Positions 42,901 through 51,021 of a DNA stretch of 64,000 nucleotides are shown piece after piece. The position numbers were made by a program, and so were the translations under genes. The notes under the pieces were generated by a model. The model saw only the letters and a program-made list of their open reading frames with translations, was not told where the DNA came from and searched no databases. Location of the stretch: positions 1,736,001-1,800,000 of the forward strand of contig NZ_CP052757.1 of assembly GCF_009708005.2 (NCBI RefSeq), given 5' to 3'. The DNA is from Cellulosimicrobium protaetiae (GTDB lineage Bacteria > Actinomycetota > Actinomycetes > Actinomycetales > Cellulomonadaceae). How positions within the stretch are numbered: the stretch's first letter is position 1; each line of letters opens with the position of its first letter.

Positions 42901-44075
42901 GCGAGCGCCCGGTCCCGCGGGCCGACGACGGCGGCGCACCCGTCGGGGAGCCGCGCCGCGGCGGGCGTCCCGGCCGGTGCGGCGACCGCGTCGGCGGCGA
43001 CGGGGTGGGAGCGGGGCGTCCCCCTGGCCGTGCCCGTGGCCGGTGCGGTGACGGCGACGGCCGCCCACGTGAGGACGTCCGCGGGTCGGGGCCGCAGGGG
43101 GTCGACCGGGGCTCGGGCGTCCTCGTCGTCCGCGTGCCGGGCGTCCCCGATCCGACCCGGACCGACCGTGCCCCGGTGGGCGGCCGACCGTGCTGCCCGT
43201 CGCCTGCGCGCCTCCACGAGCGCCGGGACGAGGAGCGCCAGCGGGCCGACGAGGGCGAGCAGCGCGTAGAGGGGCTGGCGGAAGGTGACGGCCAGGGCGA
43301 GCGACGCGACCGCGGGCGTGAGCGCGGTCGCGAGGTGGGCGGCGCTCGGGCGACCCGGGTCGTCGCGGCGGGACGTCGGGGCGGTCGGGCCGGTGCGCGG
43401 TCCGTGCGCGAGGAGGGGGCGTGGCCGGAGCGCGTACGCGCCGTGCGGGGTCACGAGGACCTGCCCGGGCCGCCACACGGTCCGCCGCCACCGTGCGACC
43501 GTGCGGCCGGCCCTCGCGGCGCGGGCGACGGGGACGTCCGCGTCGTCCGGCACGCGCCGGGTACCACGCGGGGCGCGGACCCGGACCCGCGGGCCCCGCC
43601 GACCGGTGCGCCACCGGACGTCGAGGTCGTCCAGCGAGAGCCGGCCGCGGGCGGTCGCCGCCACGGGCACCAGTCGCCCGGAGTCGGCACCGCAGTGCAC
43701 CGCGAGGTGCAGCGGAGCGGCGAGCACCTCGTCGGCGCGGCGCGGGTCGCCGACCGGCTGCTCGACCGCCGACGACCGGGACCGCGGCCGTGCCACGGCG
43801 ACGGTGGCGCCGGGGAGCAGCGGGCGCGTGCCGCACCGCTGGTCGTCGTCGACGGGGACGCCGTCCACGACCAGCGGCGCCGTCCGCAGCTCGGGCCGGC
43901 ACGTGAGCTCGGCGAGCGTCTCCCGGGCGTCTCCGAGGCGGGTTCCGACGCCCAGCAGGACGTCGGCACCCGGGAGGACCGTGACGCGCACCGCCGCCTC
44001 GGCCGGGTGTCGGACGGCGGAGGGCACCCGCGGCGGACCGGCGTGGCGGACGTGGAGCGAGGACGCGAGGGGCAC
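39903..44075 (-). CDS. Orphan FtsK/SpoIIIE-type ATPase of the type VII secretion (EccC/EssC) family
   Basis: 1390 residues. The N-terminal 210 residues look like a degenerate FHA/ubiquitin-like region, followed by two membrane segments (about 250-290). ATPase 1 has an intact Walker A GTTGAGKS at 619-626 and Walker B VVVVDEF near 717, with DFKGGASF between them. ATPases 2 (GGARSGRTT, about 930) and 3 (GPPGSGRTS, about 1245) have Arg in place of the Walker lysine, as in EccC D2/D3 domains. GTG 44075 follows CACGAT at 6 nt. No WXG100 substrate, EccB, EccD or mycosin gene is nearby. Confidence 0.85.
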   Translation of the reverse strand: MPLASSLHVRHAGPPRVPSAVRHPAEAAVRVTVLPGADVLLGVGTRLGDARETLAELTCRPELRTAPLVVDGVPVDDDQRCGTRPLLPGATVAVARPRSRSSAVEQPVGDPRRADEVLAAPLHLAVHCGADSGRLVPVAATARGRLSLDDLDVRWRTGRRGPRVRVRAPRGTRRVPDDADVPVARAARAGRTVARWRRTVWRPGQVLVTPHGAYALRPRPLLAHGPRTGPTAPTSRRDDPGRPSAAHLATALTPAVASLALAVTFRQPLYALLALVGPLALLVPALVEARRRRAARSAAHRGTVGPGRIGDARHADDEDARAPVDPLRPRPADVLTWAAVAVTAPATGTARGTPRSHPVAADAVAAPAGTPAAARLPDGCAAVVGPRDRALAAARAVLAELLASGVAPTVHAHGRARDWAWCRWFPGASWSPALDDVPAPRSGRAVLVVDGAPPPGALTRAWDRLRPTGTDVLLVVDDARQVPAWCRTVLDVTGTLAVVTGPDGARTARDHVGVSDRWATGLTRRLAAADHLGRLVGADPEEPDPGDPTSPALPGDVALGHLLDAPSDPDELVRWVRRRWETAARRDGNGLRVVLGAGPGGDAVPVDLVRDGPHVLVAGTTGAGKSELLQTLVVGLALGRSPDELSFALVDFKGGASFGACGGLPHVVGQVTDLDPGLAGRALAGLRAELHRRERVLATVGATDVDDLPRGRLPRLVVVVDEFRALADDLPDLLPGLLRIAAQGRSLGVHLVLATQRPAGAVGADVRANITLRLALRVVDAADSRDVVESPLAALVPASTPGRLVLRRGAEPPLAVQCARAGAPPPSTDALVRLAPAWGSGRAPEPAPDDGGPLPGRVGSPAAEDLVPWFVDAAREAAGGSARPHSPPPWLPALPTSVRAADLADAPDDSTGGDGLPVALGDLPASQRREVVRWDPRDGHLAVLGGARSGRTTALRTLARAALARGWTVHAVGSRFGDLGSHPAAGTVVDRTDPRRLVRLLRLLVGHDDGQDRPPGHGAAAGRVLVLVDDVEAVRATLAAVANGAGADALGDALADSPAAFVVSGSGPTVGGLVSLVGVRCVLASRDRHDDVSRGVPTPLAGQGGAPGRAVWLGPGEPLLCQVALPDVDGPTPGARGRDAAGAGPAAAVPPGRVRLLRLPDRVRSAELADPATDTRPGRAATGVGPGADPGLLVPVGLGGDDATTVCLDVSRGALVAGPPGSGRTSALTLLARHVARSGALRAVVARDDALAAVAAGAGAHHVGRYAPAELGAVLDTISGAGAPGTVVVDDLDLLAQLCVLEADRLATACRDGLVLLASATTGGAATALRGALADLRGTRTGIVLAPGERGSGEVFGHRVDLLADPGRPRPGRGVLVRGSRLTPVQVATP

Positions 44076-44118
44076 GCCGCGATCGTGCCCGAGGCGGGTG
44101 CCCCGGCGACGGGCGCGA

Positions 44119-44158
44119 GCGCGCCCCTGTGGACGGTGGTCCGTCCACAGGGGCGCGC
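44119..44158 (-). terminator. 17-bp perfect hairpin terminator after the FtsX-type permease gene
   Basis: Arms 44119-44135 and 44142-44158 (core CCCCTGTGGACG/CGTCCACAGGGG) with a 6-nt loop, 30 nt past the permease stop. It separates the ABC operon from the EccC-like gene, whose start is 44 nt further on. Confidence 0.75.
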
Positions 44159-44187
44159 GTCGGCCGTCAGGCCCGGCGAGGAGCGGC

Positions 44188-46746
44188 TCAGTCCACGGCG
44201 AGCGCCGCGACGGGCGACGTGCGTGCGGCCGTCCGGCCGGGCACGACCGACGCGACCAGCCCCGCCACGAGCGCGACGACGAGCACGAGCGCGACGTCCC
44301 GCCACGGCACCGCGAGCGACACGTCGCCCATGACGCTCAGCGCCGTCGCCGCCCCGGCCCAGCCGTACAGGACTCCGAGCACGATGCCGAGGACCGCCCC
44401 GACGCCCGCGATGAGCATGCCCTCGATCGCGAGCATCCACCGCAGCTGTGCCCGGCTCAGGCCGATCGCGCGCAGCGTCGCGGACTCGCGGCGCCGCTCG
44501 ATGACCGAGAGCGACAGCGTGTTCGCCACGCCGATGAGGGCGATGACGACGGCGACCGCGAGGAGACCCACGATCACACCGAGGATCGTGTCGATGACGC
44601 TCTGCATCGCGGCACGCTCGACCGCGATGCCGGCCACCTCGACGGGCGTGTCCGACTCGACGATCGCGTCCTGGATCGCGGGCACGACCTGCGTCGCGTC
44701 GCCCGTGTCGTCGAGCCCGACCCACAGCCGCGACACGACGGCGTCCGGGGCCAGGGTCCTCGCGTCGTCGGCGTCGAGGAGCCAGCCGTCCCCGATGGCA
44801 CCGACGTGCGCGGTCACCTCGAGCGTCGACCCGTCCGGACCTGTGAGCTCCAGCGTGTCGCCCTCGGCGACGTCCCAGGCCTCGGCGTCGCCCGCGGGGA
44901 CCATGACGGTGCCCGGCGCGAACGCGGCGAGCACGTCGGGCGAGCGCACGACCGCGCGCGCCTGGTCCGGGTCGACCCCGTGCATCGTCATCTCGGCGCC
45001 GTCGAGCAGCGTGACCGTCACGCCGGAGAGCTCGACGACGCGCGAGACGCCCTCGGTCCCCGAGACGGCGCGCACCACGTCGCCCGGCACCGCGTCCTCG
45101 GCCGACCCGTAGGCGTCCGTCGCGACGAGGACGTCGACCGGGTACTGGTCGTCGAGCGCCGCGTCGAGGGACGTGCGGGCGCTCGCGGCTCCGGTCGACA
45201 TCATCGCGACGAGCGTGACGCCGATGAGCAGCGCGGTGCTGGTCGCCGTGGTGCGGCGCGGGTTGCGCAGCGTGTTCGCGGTGGCGAGCCGCGCCGTCGA
45301 GCCGGTGCCGGCGAGCAGCCGGCCCACGAACGAAACCACGCCCGGCAGCCAGTACACGGCACCGACGAGGACGCCGACGAACGACAGCGCGCCGCCCGCG
45401 ACCCCCGCGAGGAGGCCCGCCTCGGCGCTGCCGTTGCTGCCGAGCCAGATGCCGCCGCCGAGGACGGCGAGGCCCCCGAGGGTGAGCAGGCTCGCGACGA
45501 CGAGGCGCACGCGACCCCCGCCGCGCGTGAGGCTCGGCGCGTCGGCGGGGCGGAGCGCCTCGAGCGGCGCGACGCGCGTGGCGGCGCGCGCCGGGGCGAA
45601 CGACGCGACGACGGTCACGAGGGTCCCGACGAGCAGCGGCACGAGGACGACCGCGGGCGTCACCGCGATGGTGGCGGGGATCGGCACCCCGAGGTCGGCA
45701 CCGCGTGCCACGAGGAGCGCGACCTGCGTGAGCAGGCTGCCCAGCAGGATGCCGCCGAGGGACGAGGCGACGCCGAGGATCGTCGCCTCGGACAGGACGG
45801 ACCGCGCGAGCTGCGACCGGTTCGCGCCGACCGCGCGCAGGAGGGCGAGCGTGCGCGTGCGCTGCGCGACGAGCACCTGGAACGTGTTCGCGATGACGAG
45901 CGCGGCGACGAGCAGGGCCACCGCGGCGAAGCAGAGGATCACGTACGTGAAGACGTCCTGGTCGCCGGTCATCTTGCGGGCCTGCGCCTGGGCGTGCTCG
46001 TCGGGCGTCACGGCCTCGGCCTGGTCCGGCGAGGCGGCGACGAGGTCCGCGCGCGCCGTCTCGAGGTCCGTGCCCGGCGCGAGGCCGACCATCGCCGCCG
46101 AGTACAGGCGCTCCGCGTCGTCGGGGCTCGCCTGCGCGGCCTCCCACGCGGCGACGTCCTGCGCCGTCACGACGACGGCCCCGCCCATCTGGGCGTACGC
46201 GCCGTACGGGTCGTCGGTCGTGCCGACGACGGTCAGCTCGTCGCGGACCTCCTCGTACGTGCCGCCGTCGGGCGCGGAGTCGTCCCACACGTTGCGCGAG
46301 CTCGTCACCGTGTCGCCGATCCCGACGCCCAGCCGCTCGGCCACCGAGGTCGGGAGCGAGACCTGCCCGGACGCCGTCGGCATCGAGCCCTCGACGACGT
46401 CGAGCGCCTCGAAGCGCGGGTCGGACGGCGCCGGGACGCCGAGCTGGAACACGCGCTTCGCGCCGTGCGCCAGGTCGAGGTAGGTGAACTGGACCGCGTC
46501 GACGGCGTCGACGCCGTCGACGGAGCGCAGGGCCTCGACGTCGGACGCCGTGAGGTCGCTCGGTGCGGACACGACGAGGTCGGCGTCCGCGAACTGCGCG
46601 GCGATCGAGTCGTTCGTGGTCCGGGTCATGACGTCGCCCGCGATGAGCGTCGCCGTGACGAAGGCCGTCCCGATGACGATCGCGACGCCGGCCGCGACGA
46701 GGCGGCCGAGGCTGCGGCGCATCTGCGCCAGGGTGAGGCGCAGCAT
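44188..46746 (-). CDS. MacB/FtsX-type ABC transporter permease
   Basis: 852 residues; ATG 46746 overlaps the ATPase stop by one base (TGATG). Two FtsX modules are visible: an N-terminal TM (LVAAGVAIVIGTAFVTATLIAG), a large extracytoplasmic MacB-PCD domain (about 45-230), TMs around 260-400, a linker with further TMs, a second extracytoplasmic domain (about 510-700), and the last three TMs ending near 845. Such ten-TM permeases act mechanically on the cell envelope or export lipids, peptides or antibiotics. The neighbouring two-component system suggests induction by envelope stress; the substrate is unknown. Confidence 0.9.
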   Translation of the reverse strand: MLRLTLAQMRRSLGRLVAAGVAIVIGTAFVTATLIAGDVMTRTTNDSIAAQFADADLVVSAPSDLTASDVEALRSVDGVDAVDAVQFTYLDLAHGAKRVFQLGVPAPSDPRFEALDVVEGSMPTASGQVSLPTSVAERLGVGIGDTVTSSRNVWDDSAPDGGTYEEVRDELTVVGTTDDPYGAYAQMGGAVVVTAQDVAAWEAAQASPDDAERLYSAAMVGLAPGTDLETARADLVAASPDQAEAVTPDEHAQAQARKMTGDQDVFTYVILCFAAVALLVAALVIANTFQVLVAQRTRTLALLRAVGANRSQLARSVLSEATILGVASSLGGILLGSLLTQVALLVARGADLGVPIPATIAVTPAVVLVPLLVGTLVTVVASFAPARAATRVAPLEALRPADAPSLTRGGGRVRLVVASLLTLGGLAVLGGGIWLGSNGSAEAGLLAGVAGGALSFVGVLVGAVYWLPGVVSFVGRLLAGTGSTARLATANTLRNPRRTTATSTALLIGVTLVAMMSTGAASARTSLDAALDDQYPVDVLVATDAYGSAEDAVPGDVVRAVSGTEGVSRVVELSGVTVTLLDGAEMTMHGVDPDQARAVVRSPDVLAAFAPGTVMVPAGDAEAWDVAEGDTLELTGPDGSTLEVTAHVGAIGDGWLLDADDARTLAPDAVVSRLWVGLDDTGDATQVVPAIQDAIVESDTPVEVAGIAVERAAMQSVIDTILGVIVGLLAVAVVIALIGVANTLSLSVIERRRESATLRAIGLSRAQLRWMLAIEGMLIAGVGAVLGIVLGVLYGWAGAATALSVMGDVSLAVPWRDVALVLVVALVAGLVASVVPGRTAARTSPVAALAVD

Positions 46747-47567
46747 CAGGCGCGCACCGCCTGCGGGGTCGACCCGGCGGCGTCGGCACCCGGCGCCTCG
46801 AGCGTGCGCAGCGCGTCGAGACCCGCGAGCACCGACTCGGGCGTCGGGTCGGTGATGTCGCCCGCGATGCGGCCGTCCGCGATGAGCACCACGCGGTCCG
46901 CGTACGCCGCGGCCGTCGGGTCGTGCGTGACCATGATGATCGTGCGGCCGAGCTCGCGCACCGAGCGGCGCAGGAAGCTCAGCACCTCCGCGCCGGAGCG
47001 CGAGTCGAGGTTGCCCGTCGGCTCGTCGGCGAAGACGACCTCCGGGCCGGCGATGAGGGCGCGCGCGATGGCGACGCGCTGCTGCTGGCCACCGGACAGC
47101 TCGCTCGGCCGGTGGCTCAGGCGCGCCTCGAGGCCGAGCGTGCGCACGAGCGTGCCGAACCACTCCCGGTCGACCTTGCCGCCCGCGAGCTCGACGGGCA
47201 GCGTGATGTTCTGCTCCGCGGTGAACATCGGCAGCAGGTTGAAGGACTGGAACACGAAGCCCACGCGGTCGCGGCGCAGCTGCGTGAGCGCGTTGTCGTT
47301 CAGGCCCGTGACCTCGGTGTCTCCGATGAAGGCGTGCCCGCTCGTCGCGGTGTCTAGGCCCGCGAGCAGGTGCATGAGCGTCGACTTGCCCGAGCCCGAC
47401 GGGCCCATGATGGCGGTGAAGTGGCCGCGCTCGAAGTCGACGTCGACGCCGTCGAGCGCGTGCACCGCGGCCTCGCCCGTGCCGTAGGTCTTGCGCAGCG
47501 AGCGGGCCCGCACCGCGGGCGGGCCGGCGGGGGCTGGGTCGGCGGGTCGGTACACGGTCGTGTCCAC
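46746..47567 (-). CDS. ABC transporter ATP-binding protein, LolD/MacB class
   Basis: 273 residues from GTG 47567 (SD CAGGAG). Walker A GPSGSGKST at 55-63, Q-loop VFQSFNLLP, signature LSGGQQQRVAIARAL, Walker B VVFADEPTGNLDS and the H-loop MVTHDP are all intact. A C-terminal Ala/Pro-rich tail of about 25 residues follows. It is the energising subunit for the FtsX-type permease translated directly after it. Confidence 0.95.
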   Translation of the reverse strand: MDTTVYRPADPAPAGPPAVRARSLRKTYGTGEAAVHALDGVDVDFERGHFTAIMGPSGSGKSTLMHLLAGLDTATSGHAFIGDTEVTGLNDNALTQLRRDRVGFVFQSFNLLPMFTAEQNITLPVELAGGKVDREWFGTLVRTLGLEARLSHRPSELSGGQQQRVAIARALIAGPEVVFADEPTGNLDSRSGAEVLSFLRRSVRELGRTIIMVTHDPTAAAYADRVVLIADGRIAGDITDPTPESVLAGLDALRTLEAPGADAAGSTPQAVRA

Positions 47568-47727
47568 GTTCGTCTCCTGGGTCGGTGTTCGGGCCGGACG
47601 GCGGTCCCCGCGCGGCGGGCCGACGGCGGGCCGGGAGGCACGCGCCGGGGACTGTGGACGACGCTACGGACGGGGCCACGCCCACCGCGTCCGGCGACGG
47701 TCGGGTCCTGCGGGCGGCGCGGGTCAT

Positions 47728-47743
47728 CCCCTGGTCGTAGGGG
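47728..47743. promoter_or_regulatory. Candidate regulator site upstream of the ABC operon
   Basis: CCCCTGGTCGTAGGGG has 5-bp perfect arms. Its GTCGTAGGG 9-mer recurs at 50267-50275 in the promoter region of the adjacent two-component genes. The 246-bp gap also holds a possible minus-strand -10 TAGCGT (47666-47661). Confidence 0.4.
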
Positions 47744-47766
47744 CACCGCGCGGTGGGCGGACGCAC

Positions 47767-47802
47767 CGGCGCCCCACGGGTCCGTGGACCGGTGGGGCGC
47801 CG
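47767..47802 (-). terminator. Hairpin terminator after the NarL-type response regulator gene
   Basis: CGGCGCCCCAC/GTGGGGCGCCG (11 bp), one mismatch, then GGTCC/GGACC inner stem. Starts 11 nt past the stop codon. Confidence 0.7.
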
Positions 47803-47813
47803 AGGGGACGGGG

Positions 47814-48539
47814 TCACGCGCCGGGGCGGACCAGTCCCGTCTCGTAGGCCGTGACGACCGCCTGGACGCGGTCGCGCGCGCCGAGCTTGGCGAGGATGCG
47901 GCCGACGTGCGTCTTGACCGTCGCCTCCGCGACGAACAGGTCGCTCGCGATCTCGGTGTTCGAGCGACCGCGCGCCATGAGGACGAGGACCTCGCGCTCG
48001 CGCTCGGTGAGGCCCTCGACGGCGGCGTGCGCGGGGGAGTCCTCGACCTGCTCGGCGGGCAGCGCGGTGACCAGGTGCTCGAGCAGCCGTCGCGTCGAGG
48101 ACGGCGCGATCACGGCGTCGCCGCGGTGCACCGTGCGGATCGCGGCGAGCATCTCCTCGGGCGGCGCGTCCTTCAGCAGGAACCCGCTCGCGCCGGAGCG
48201 GATCGCCTCGAGCACGTACTCGTCGAGGTCGAACGTCGTGAGCACGATGACCTTGGGCGCGTGCCCGCCGTCGGCCGCCGCGGCGGTGAGCCGGGCGGTC
48301 GTCTGGAGCCCGTCGAGGTGCGGCATGCGGACGTCCATGAGCACGACGTCGACCGGGTGGTCCGCGAGGAGGCGCAGCGCCTGCAGCCCGTCGCCCGCCT
48401 CGACCGCGACGGTGAGGTCCGGCTGCGAGTCGATGACCATCCGGAAGCCGGCGCGCACGAGCTGTTGGTCGTCGACGAGCGCGATGCGCACGGGCTCGAA
48501 GGGCTCGTGCGGGTCGGGGACGGAGAAGGCGTCGGTCAT
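47814..48539 (-). CDS. NarL/FixJ-type response regulator
   Basis: 241 residues from ATG 48539 (SD CAGGACAC). Receiver domain (about 15-135): acidic pair in ALVDDQ, phospho-acceptor Asp in VVLMDVRMPHLDG, Thr in VIVLTTFD and Lys in FLLKDAPP. The C-terminal LuxR HTH reads LTEREREVLVLMARGRSNTEIASDLFVAEATVKTHVGRILAKL. Follows its histidine kinase by 68 bp. It probably controls the downstream FtsX-type ABC exporter. Confidence 0.93.
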   Translation of the reverse strand: MTDAFSVPDPHEPFEPVRIALVDDQQLVRAGFRMVIDSQPDLTVAVEAGDGLQALRLLADHPVDVVLMDVRMPHLDGLQTTARLTAAAADGGHAPKVIVLTTFDLDEYVLEAIRSGASGFLLKDAPPEEMLAAIRTVHRGDAVIAPSSTRRLLEHLVTALPAEQVEDSPAHAAVEGLTEREREVLVLMARGRSNTEIASDLFVAEATVKTHVGRILAKLGARDRVQAVVTAYETGLVRPGA

Positions 48540-48607
48540 GGTGTCCTGTCGGTCGGGCTGCGGGTGGGGCTGCCGTGAGGGGCTGCGGTCGGGGGTCGTG
48601 GCCGCGG

Positions 48608-50188
48608 TCAGGCGGGCGGCGGGGGCGGCGGGGACGTCGTCCCGGGCGCGCCGGTCGGTCCTGCCCGGCCCGGTCCCATCCTGCCCGACGGCGCGGGCGC
48701 GGGCGGTGCCCAGGGGTTCGGCGGGTGCGCGTGCCCCGGGCCCGGCGCGGGCCGGGTGTCGCCCGACGAGGCCGGCGCCGGTGCGCTCCGGGGCGCGGGC
48801 GGGACCGGGGGCACGGGGATGCGCAGGTGCACCCGGAAGCCGCCGCCCGCGCGCGGGCCCACCTGGACGGTCCCGCCGAAGAGCGCGGCGCGCTCCCGCA
48901 TGCCGAGGACGCCGTACCCGCCGGGCCGGGAGTCCTGGCGGTTCTCCGCCGCCGTGGAGGCGCCGCGCCCGTCGTCCTCCACCTCGAGGTCGAGGGTGGT
49001 GGCCCCCCAGCGGACCACGACGGTGACCTCCGGGTCGGGTCCGGCGTGCTTGAGCACGTTGGTCAGCGCCTCCTGGCACACGCGGTAGACCGTGAGCCCG
49101 GCCCCGGGCGGGAGGGGACGCGACTCGCCGACCCGCACGAAGGAGACGCGCATGCCGCTGTCGCGCACCTGGGCGACGAGCGACTCCAGGTCGGCGGTGT
49201 CGGGCTGGGGGGCGCGTTCGAGGGCGGCCGCCGCACCGCCCGACGGCGAGCGCGCGTCGGTCCCGGCCGGCCCGTACGGGGAGGGGCCCGCGGTCGTGGG
49301 CCGGAGGGTCGTGCCGGGCGAGCGCCCCGACGGGAGCGCGAGGGTCCCGCCCGGTCCCACGGCAGCGGTCGGGGACGTCGCGGGGCGGGGTGGCTCGGAC
49401 CGCAGCACACCGAGGAGCCGCCGCATGTCCGCGAGCGCCGCGCGCCCCGTCTCGGACACGGTCGTGAGCGCGCGCGTCGCGGCGTCGGGGTCGTTCGCGG
49501 CCGCGTACCGGCCGCCGTCGGCCTGGGCGATGATCACGGAGAGGGAGTGGGCGACGATGTCGTGCATCTCGCGCGCGATGCGGGCGCGCTCGGCGGCGGT
49601 CGCGATCTGCGCCTGCTGGTCGCGCTCGACCTCGAGGCGTTCGGCACGGTCGACGAGCGCCGCGATGGTCTCGCGCCGCGACCTGCGCACGAGGCCGAAC
49701 GCCCACACGGCCAGGAAGGTCATGCCCCCGAACGCGGACGTGAAGAAGACCATCGTGGCGAGGTCGGCGAGCCGACCGGAGAGCAGGCCGAGCGCGATCC
49801 CGAGGACGACCGCCCCGACGAGGGACGCGACGATCGCGGTGCGGTGCGCCCAGCGCGGCCCGTAGACCGTGACGGAGTACAGCGCGACGAGCACCGCGAA
49901 GTCGGCGGGGAAGATCACGAGGTAGCCGGCGAGCAGGTGGACGAGCGCGACGGAGTACACGGTGACCGAGGAGGCGAGGGGGTGGGACCGGCGCCAGGGC
50001 AGCGGGGCGAGGATCAGGAGGGCCCAGAACGCGGCCCACCCGGCGCTGGTGCCCACGCCGCTCGCGCCGCCGGACGAGAACGCGGCCGACGCCGGCACGA
50101 ACACGACCGCGAGGACGAGGGTGACGGTGAGGTCCACACCGAACCGGTGCTCGTCGGACCACTGCCCGAGCCGCTCGTACCATCCCAT
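48608..50188 (-). CDS. NarL-system sensor histidine kinase (HisKA_3)
   Basis: 526 residues from ATG 50188, with TAGGCT 7 nt upstream (50201-50196), giving a leaderless start; codons back to 50302 lie in the divergent promoter region. Several TM helices span about 18-165 with short loops, an intramembrane-sensing layout. HisKA_3 has ARIAREMHDIVAHSLSVIIAQ, and the HATPase has CQEALTNVLKHA, DDGRGAS and GYGVLGMRERA. A disordered insertion of about 80 residues separates the two domains, and a Pro-rich tail of about 75 residues ends the protein. Partner of the downstream response regulator. Confidence 0.9.
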   Translation of the reverse strand: MGWYERLGQWSDEHRFGVDLTVTLVLAVVFVPASAAFSSGGASGVGTSAGWAAFWALLILAPLPWRRSHPLASSVTVYSVALVHLLAGYLVIFPADFAVLVALYSVTVYGPRWAHRTAIVASLVGAVVLGIALGLLSGRLADLATMVFFTSAFGGMTFLAVWAFGLVRRSRRETIAALVDRAERLEVERDQQAQIATAAERARIAREMHDIVAHSLSVIIAQADGGRYAAANDPDAATRALTTVSETGRAALADMRRLLGVLRSEPPRPATSPTAAVGPGGTLALPSGRSPGTTLRPTTAGPSPYGPAGTDARSPSGGAAAALERAPQPDTADLESLVAQVRDSGMRVSFVRVGESRPLPPGAGLTVYRVCQEALTNVLKHAGPDPEVTVVVRWGATTLDLEVEDDGRGASTAAENRQDSRPGGYGVLGMRERAALFGGTVQVGPRAGGGFRVHLRIPVPPVPPAPRSAPAPASSGDTRPAPGPGHAHPPNPWAPPAPAPSGRMGPGRAGPTGAPGTTSPPPPPPA

Positions 50189-50195
50189 GCGTTCC

Positions 50196-50287
50196 AGCCT
50201 AGGCAGGGGGCGCGAGCGGGGCGTCCGACCACGGTCGCAGAGTTCGCAGGACACGATGGGACCGAAGTCGTAGGGATGCCCTAGCAT
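50196..50287. promoter_or_regulatory. Divergent promoter region of the two two-component systems
   Basis: Contains the minus-strand -10 TAGGCT (50201-50196) for the HisKA_3 kinase and the plus-strand -10 TAGCAT (50282-50287), 6 nt before the OmpR-type regulator ATG. TAGGG-ATG-CCCTA (50271-50283), a perfect inverted repeat, overlaps the latter -10 and could be an autoregulatory site. Confidence 0.5.
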
Positions 50288-50293
50288 GAGCGA

Positions 50294-50977
50294 ATGACCC
50301 ACGTACTGCTAGCGGAGGACGACCCGGCGATTGCCGAACCTTTGGCGCGCGCACTGACACGTGAGGGTTACAACGTCGTCGTCCAAGGAACTGGTCAAGG
50401 AGCGATCGACTCCGCGAGCGGTGCGGACATCGTGGTGCTCGATCTGGGCCTTCCGGACATGGACGGCCTCGACGTCGCGCGCGAGATCCGTCACAAGGGG
50501 CTCACGACGCCGGTGCTCGTGCTCACGGCACGCGCCGACGAGGTCGACCTCGTCGTGGGCCTCGACGCGGGCGCCGACGACTACGTCACGAAGCCGTTCC
50601 GGCTCGCGGAGCTGCTCGCCCGGGTGCGGGCGCTCCTGCGCCGCTCGCACGGCGAGCAGGTCGACGAGGAGGAGCTGGCCGCGCAGGACGTGCGGATCGA
50701 CGTCTCCGCGCACCGCGCCTTCCAGGGCGAGCGCGAGCTCCACCTGACGACCAAGGAGTTCGAGCTGTTGCGCGTCCTCGTCGCGAGCGCGGGCTCGGTC
50801 GTCGTGCGCGACGCCCTCATGCGCGACGTGTGGGGCTCCGAGCCGGTCGGCTCGACGAAGACGCTCGACATGCACGTCTCGTGGCTGCGCCGCAAGCTCG
50901 GTGACGACGCGAACGCGCCGCGCTACATCTCGACCGTCCGCGGCCTCGGTTTCCGCTTCGAGACCGGCGAGAGCTGA
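50294..50977 (+). CDS. OmpR/PhoB-type response regulator
   Basis: 227 residues; ATG 6 nt after TAGCAT, hence leaderless. The receiver has VLLAEDDPAIAEPLAR, the phospho-acceptor Asp in VVLDLGLPDMDGLDV, VLTARADE and YVTKPF. The winged-helix effector has LTTKEFELLRVLVASAGSVVVRDALMRDVWG and the recognition region TLDMHVSWLRRKLGDD. Its kinase follows after 44 bp. Regulon unknown. Confidence 0.94.
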   Translation: MTHVLLAEDDPAIAEPLARALTREGYNVVVQGTGQGAIDSASGADIVVLDLGLPDMDGLDVAREIRHKGLTTPVLVLTARADEVDLVVGLDAGADDYVTKPFRLAELLARVRALLRRSHGEQVDEEELAAQDVRIDVSAHRAFQGERELHLTTKEFELLRVLVASAGSVVVRDALMRDVWGSEPVGSTKTLDMHVSWLRRKLGDDANAPRYISTVRGLGFRFETGES

Positions 50978-51021
50978 CCGGCCCCGAGCGGGGTACCAGG
51001 ACACGGGGAGCGAGGGGCAGC

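Noticed and set aside
39762-44333. Long plus-strand frames opposite the EccC-like gene
   Set aside because: Arg/Pro/Gly-rich composition without motifs; the minus strand encodes intact P-loops and TM segments in the same place.
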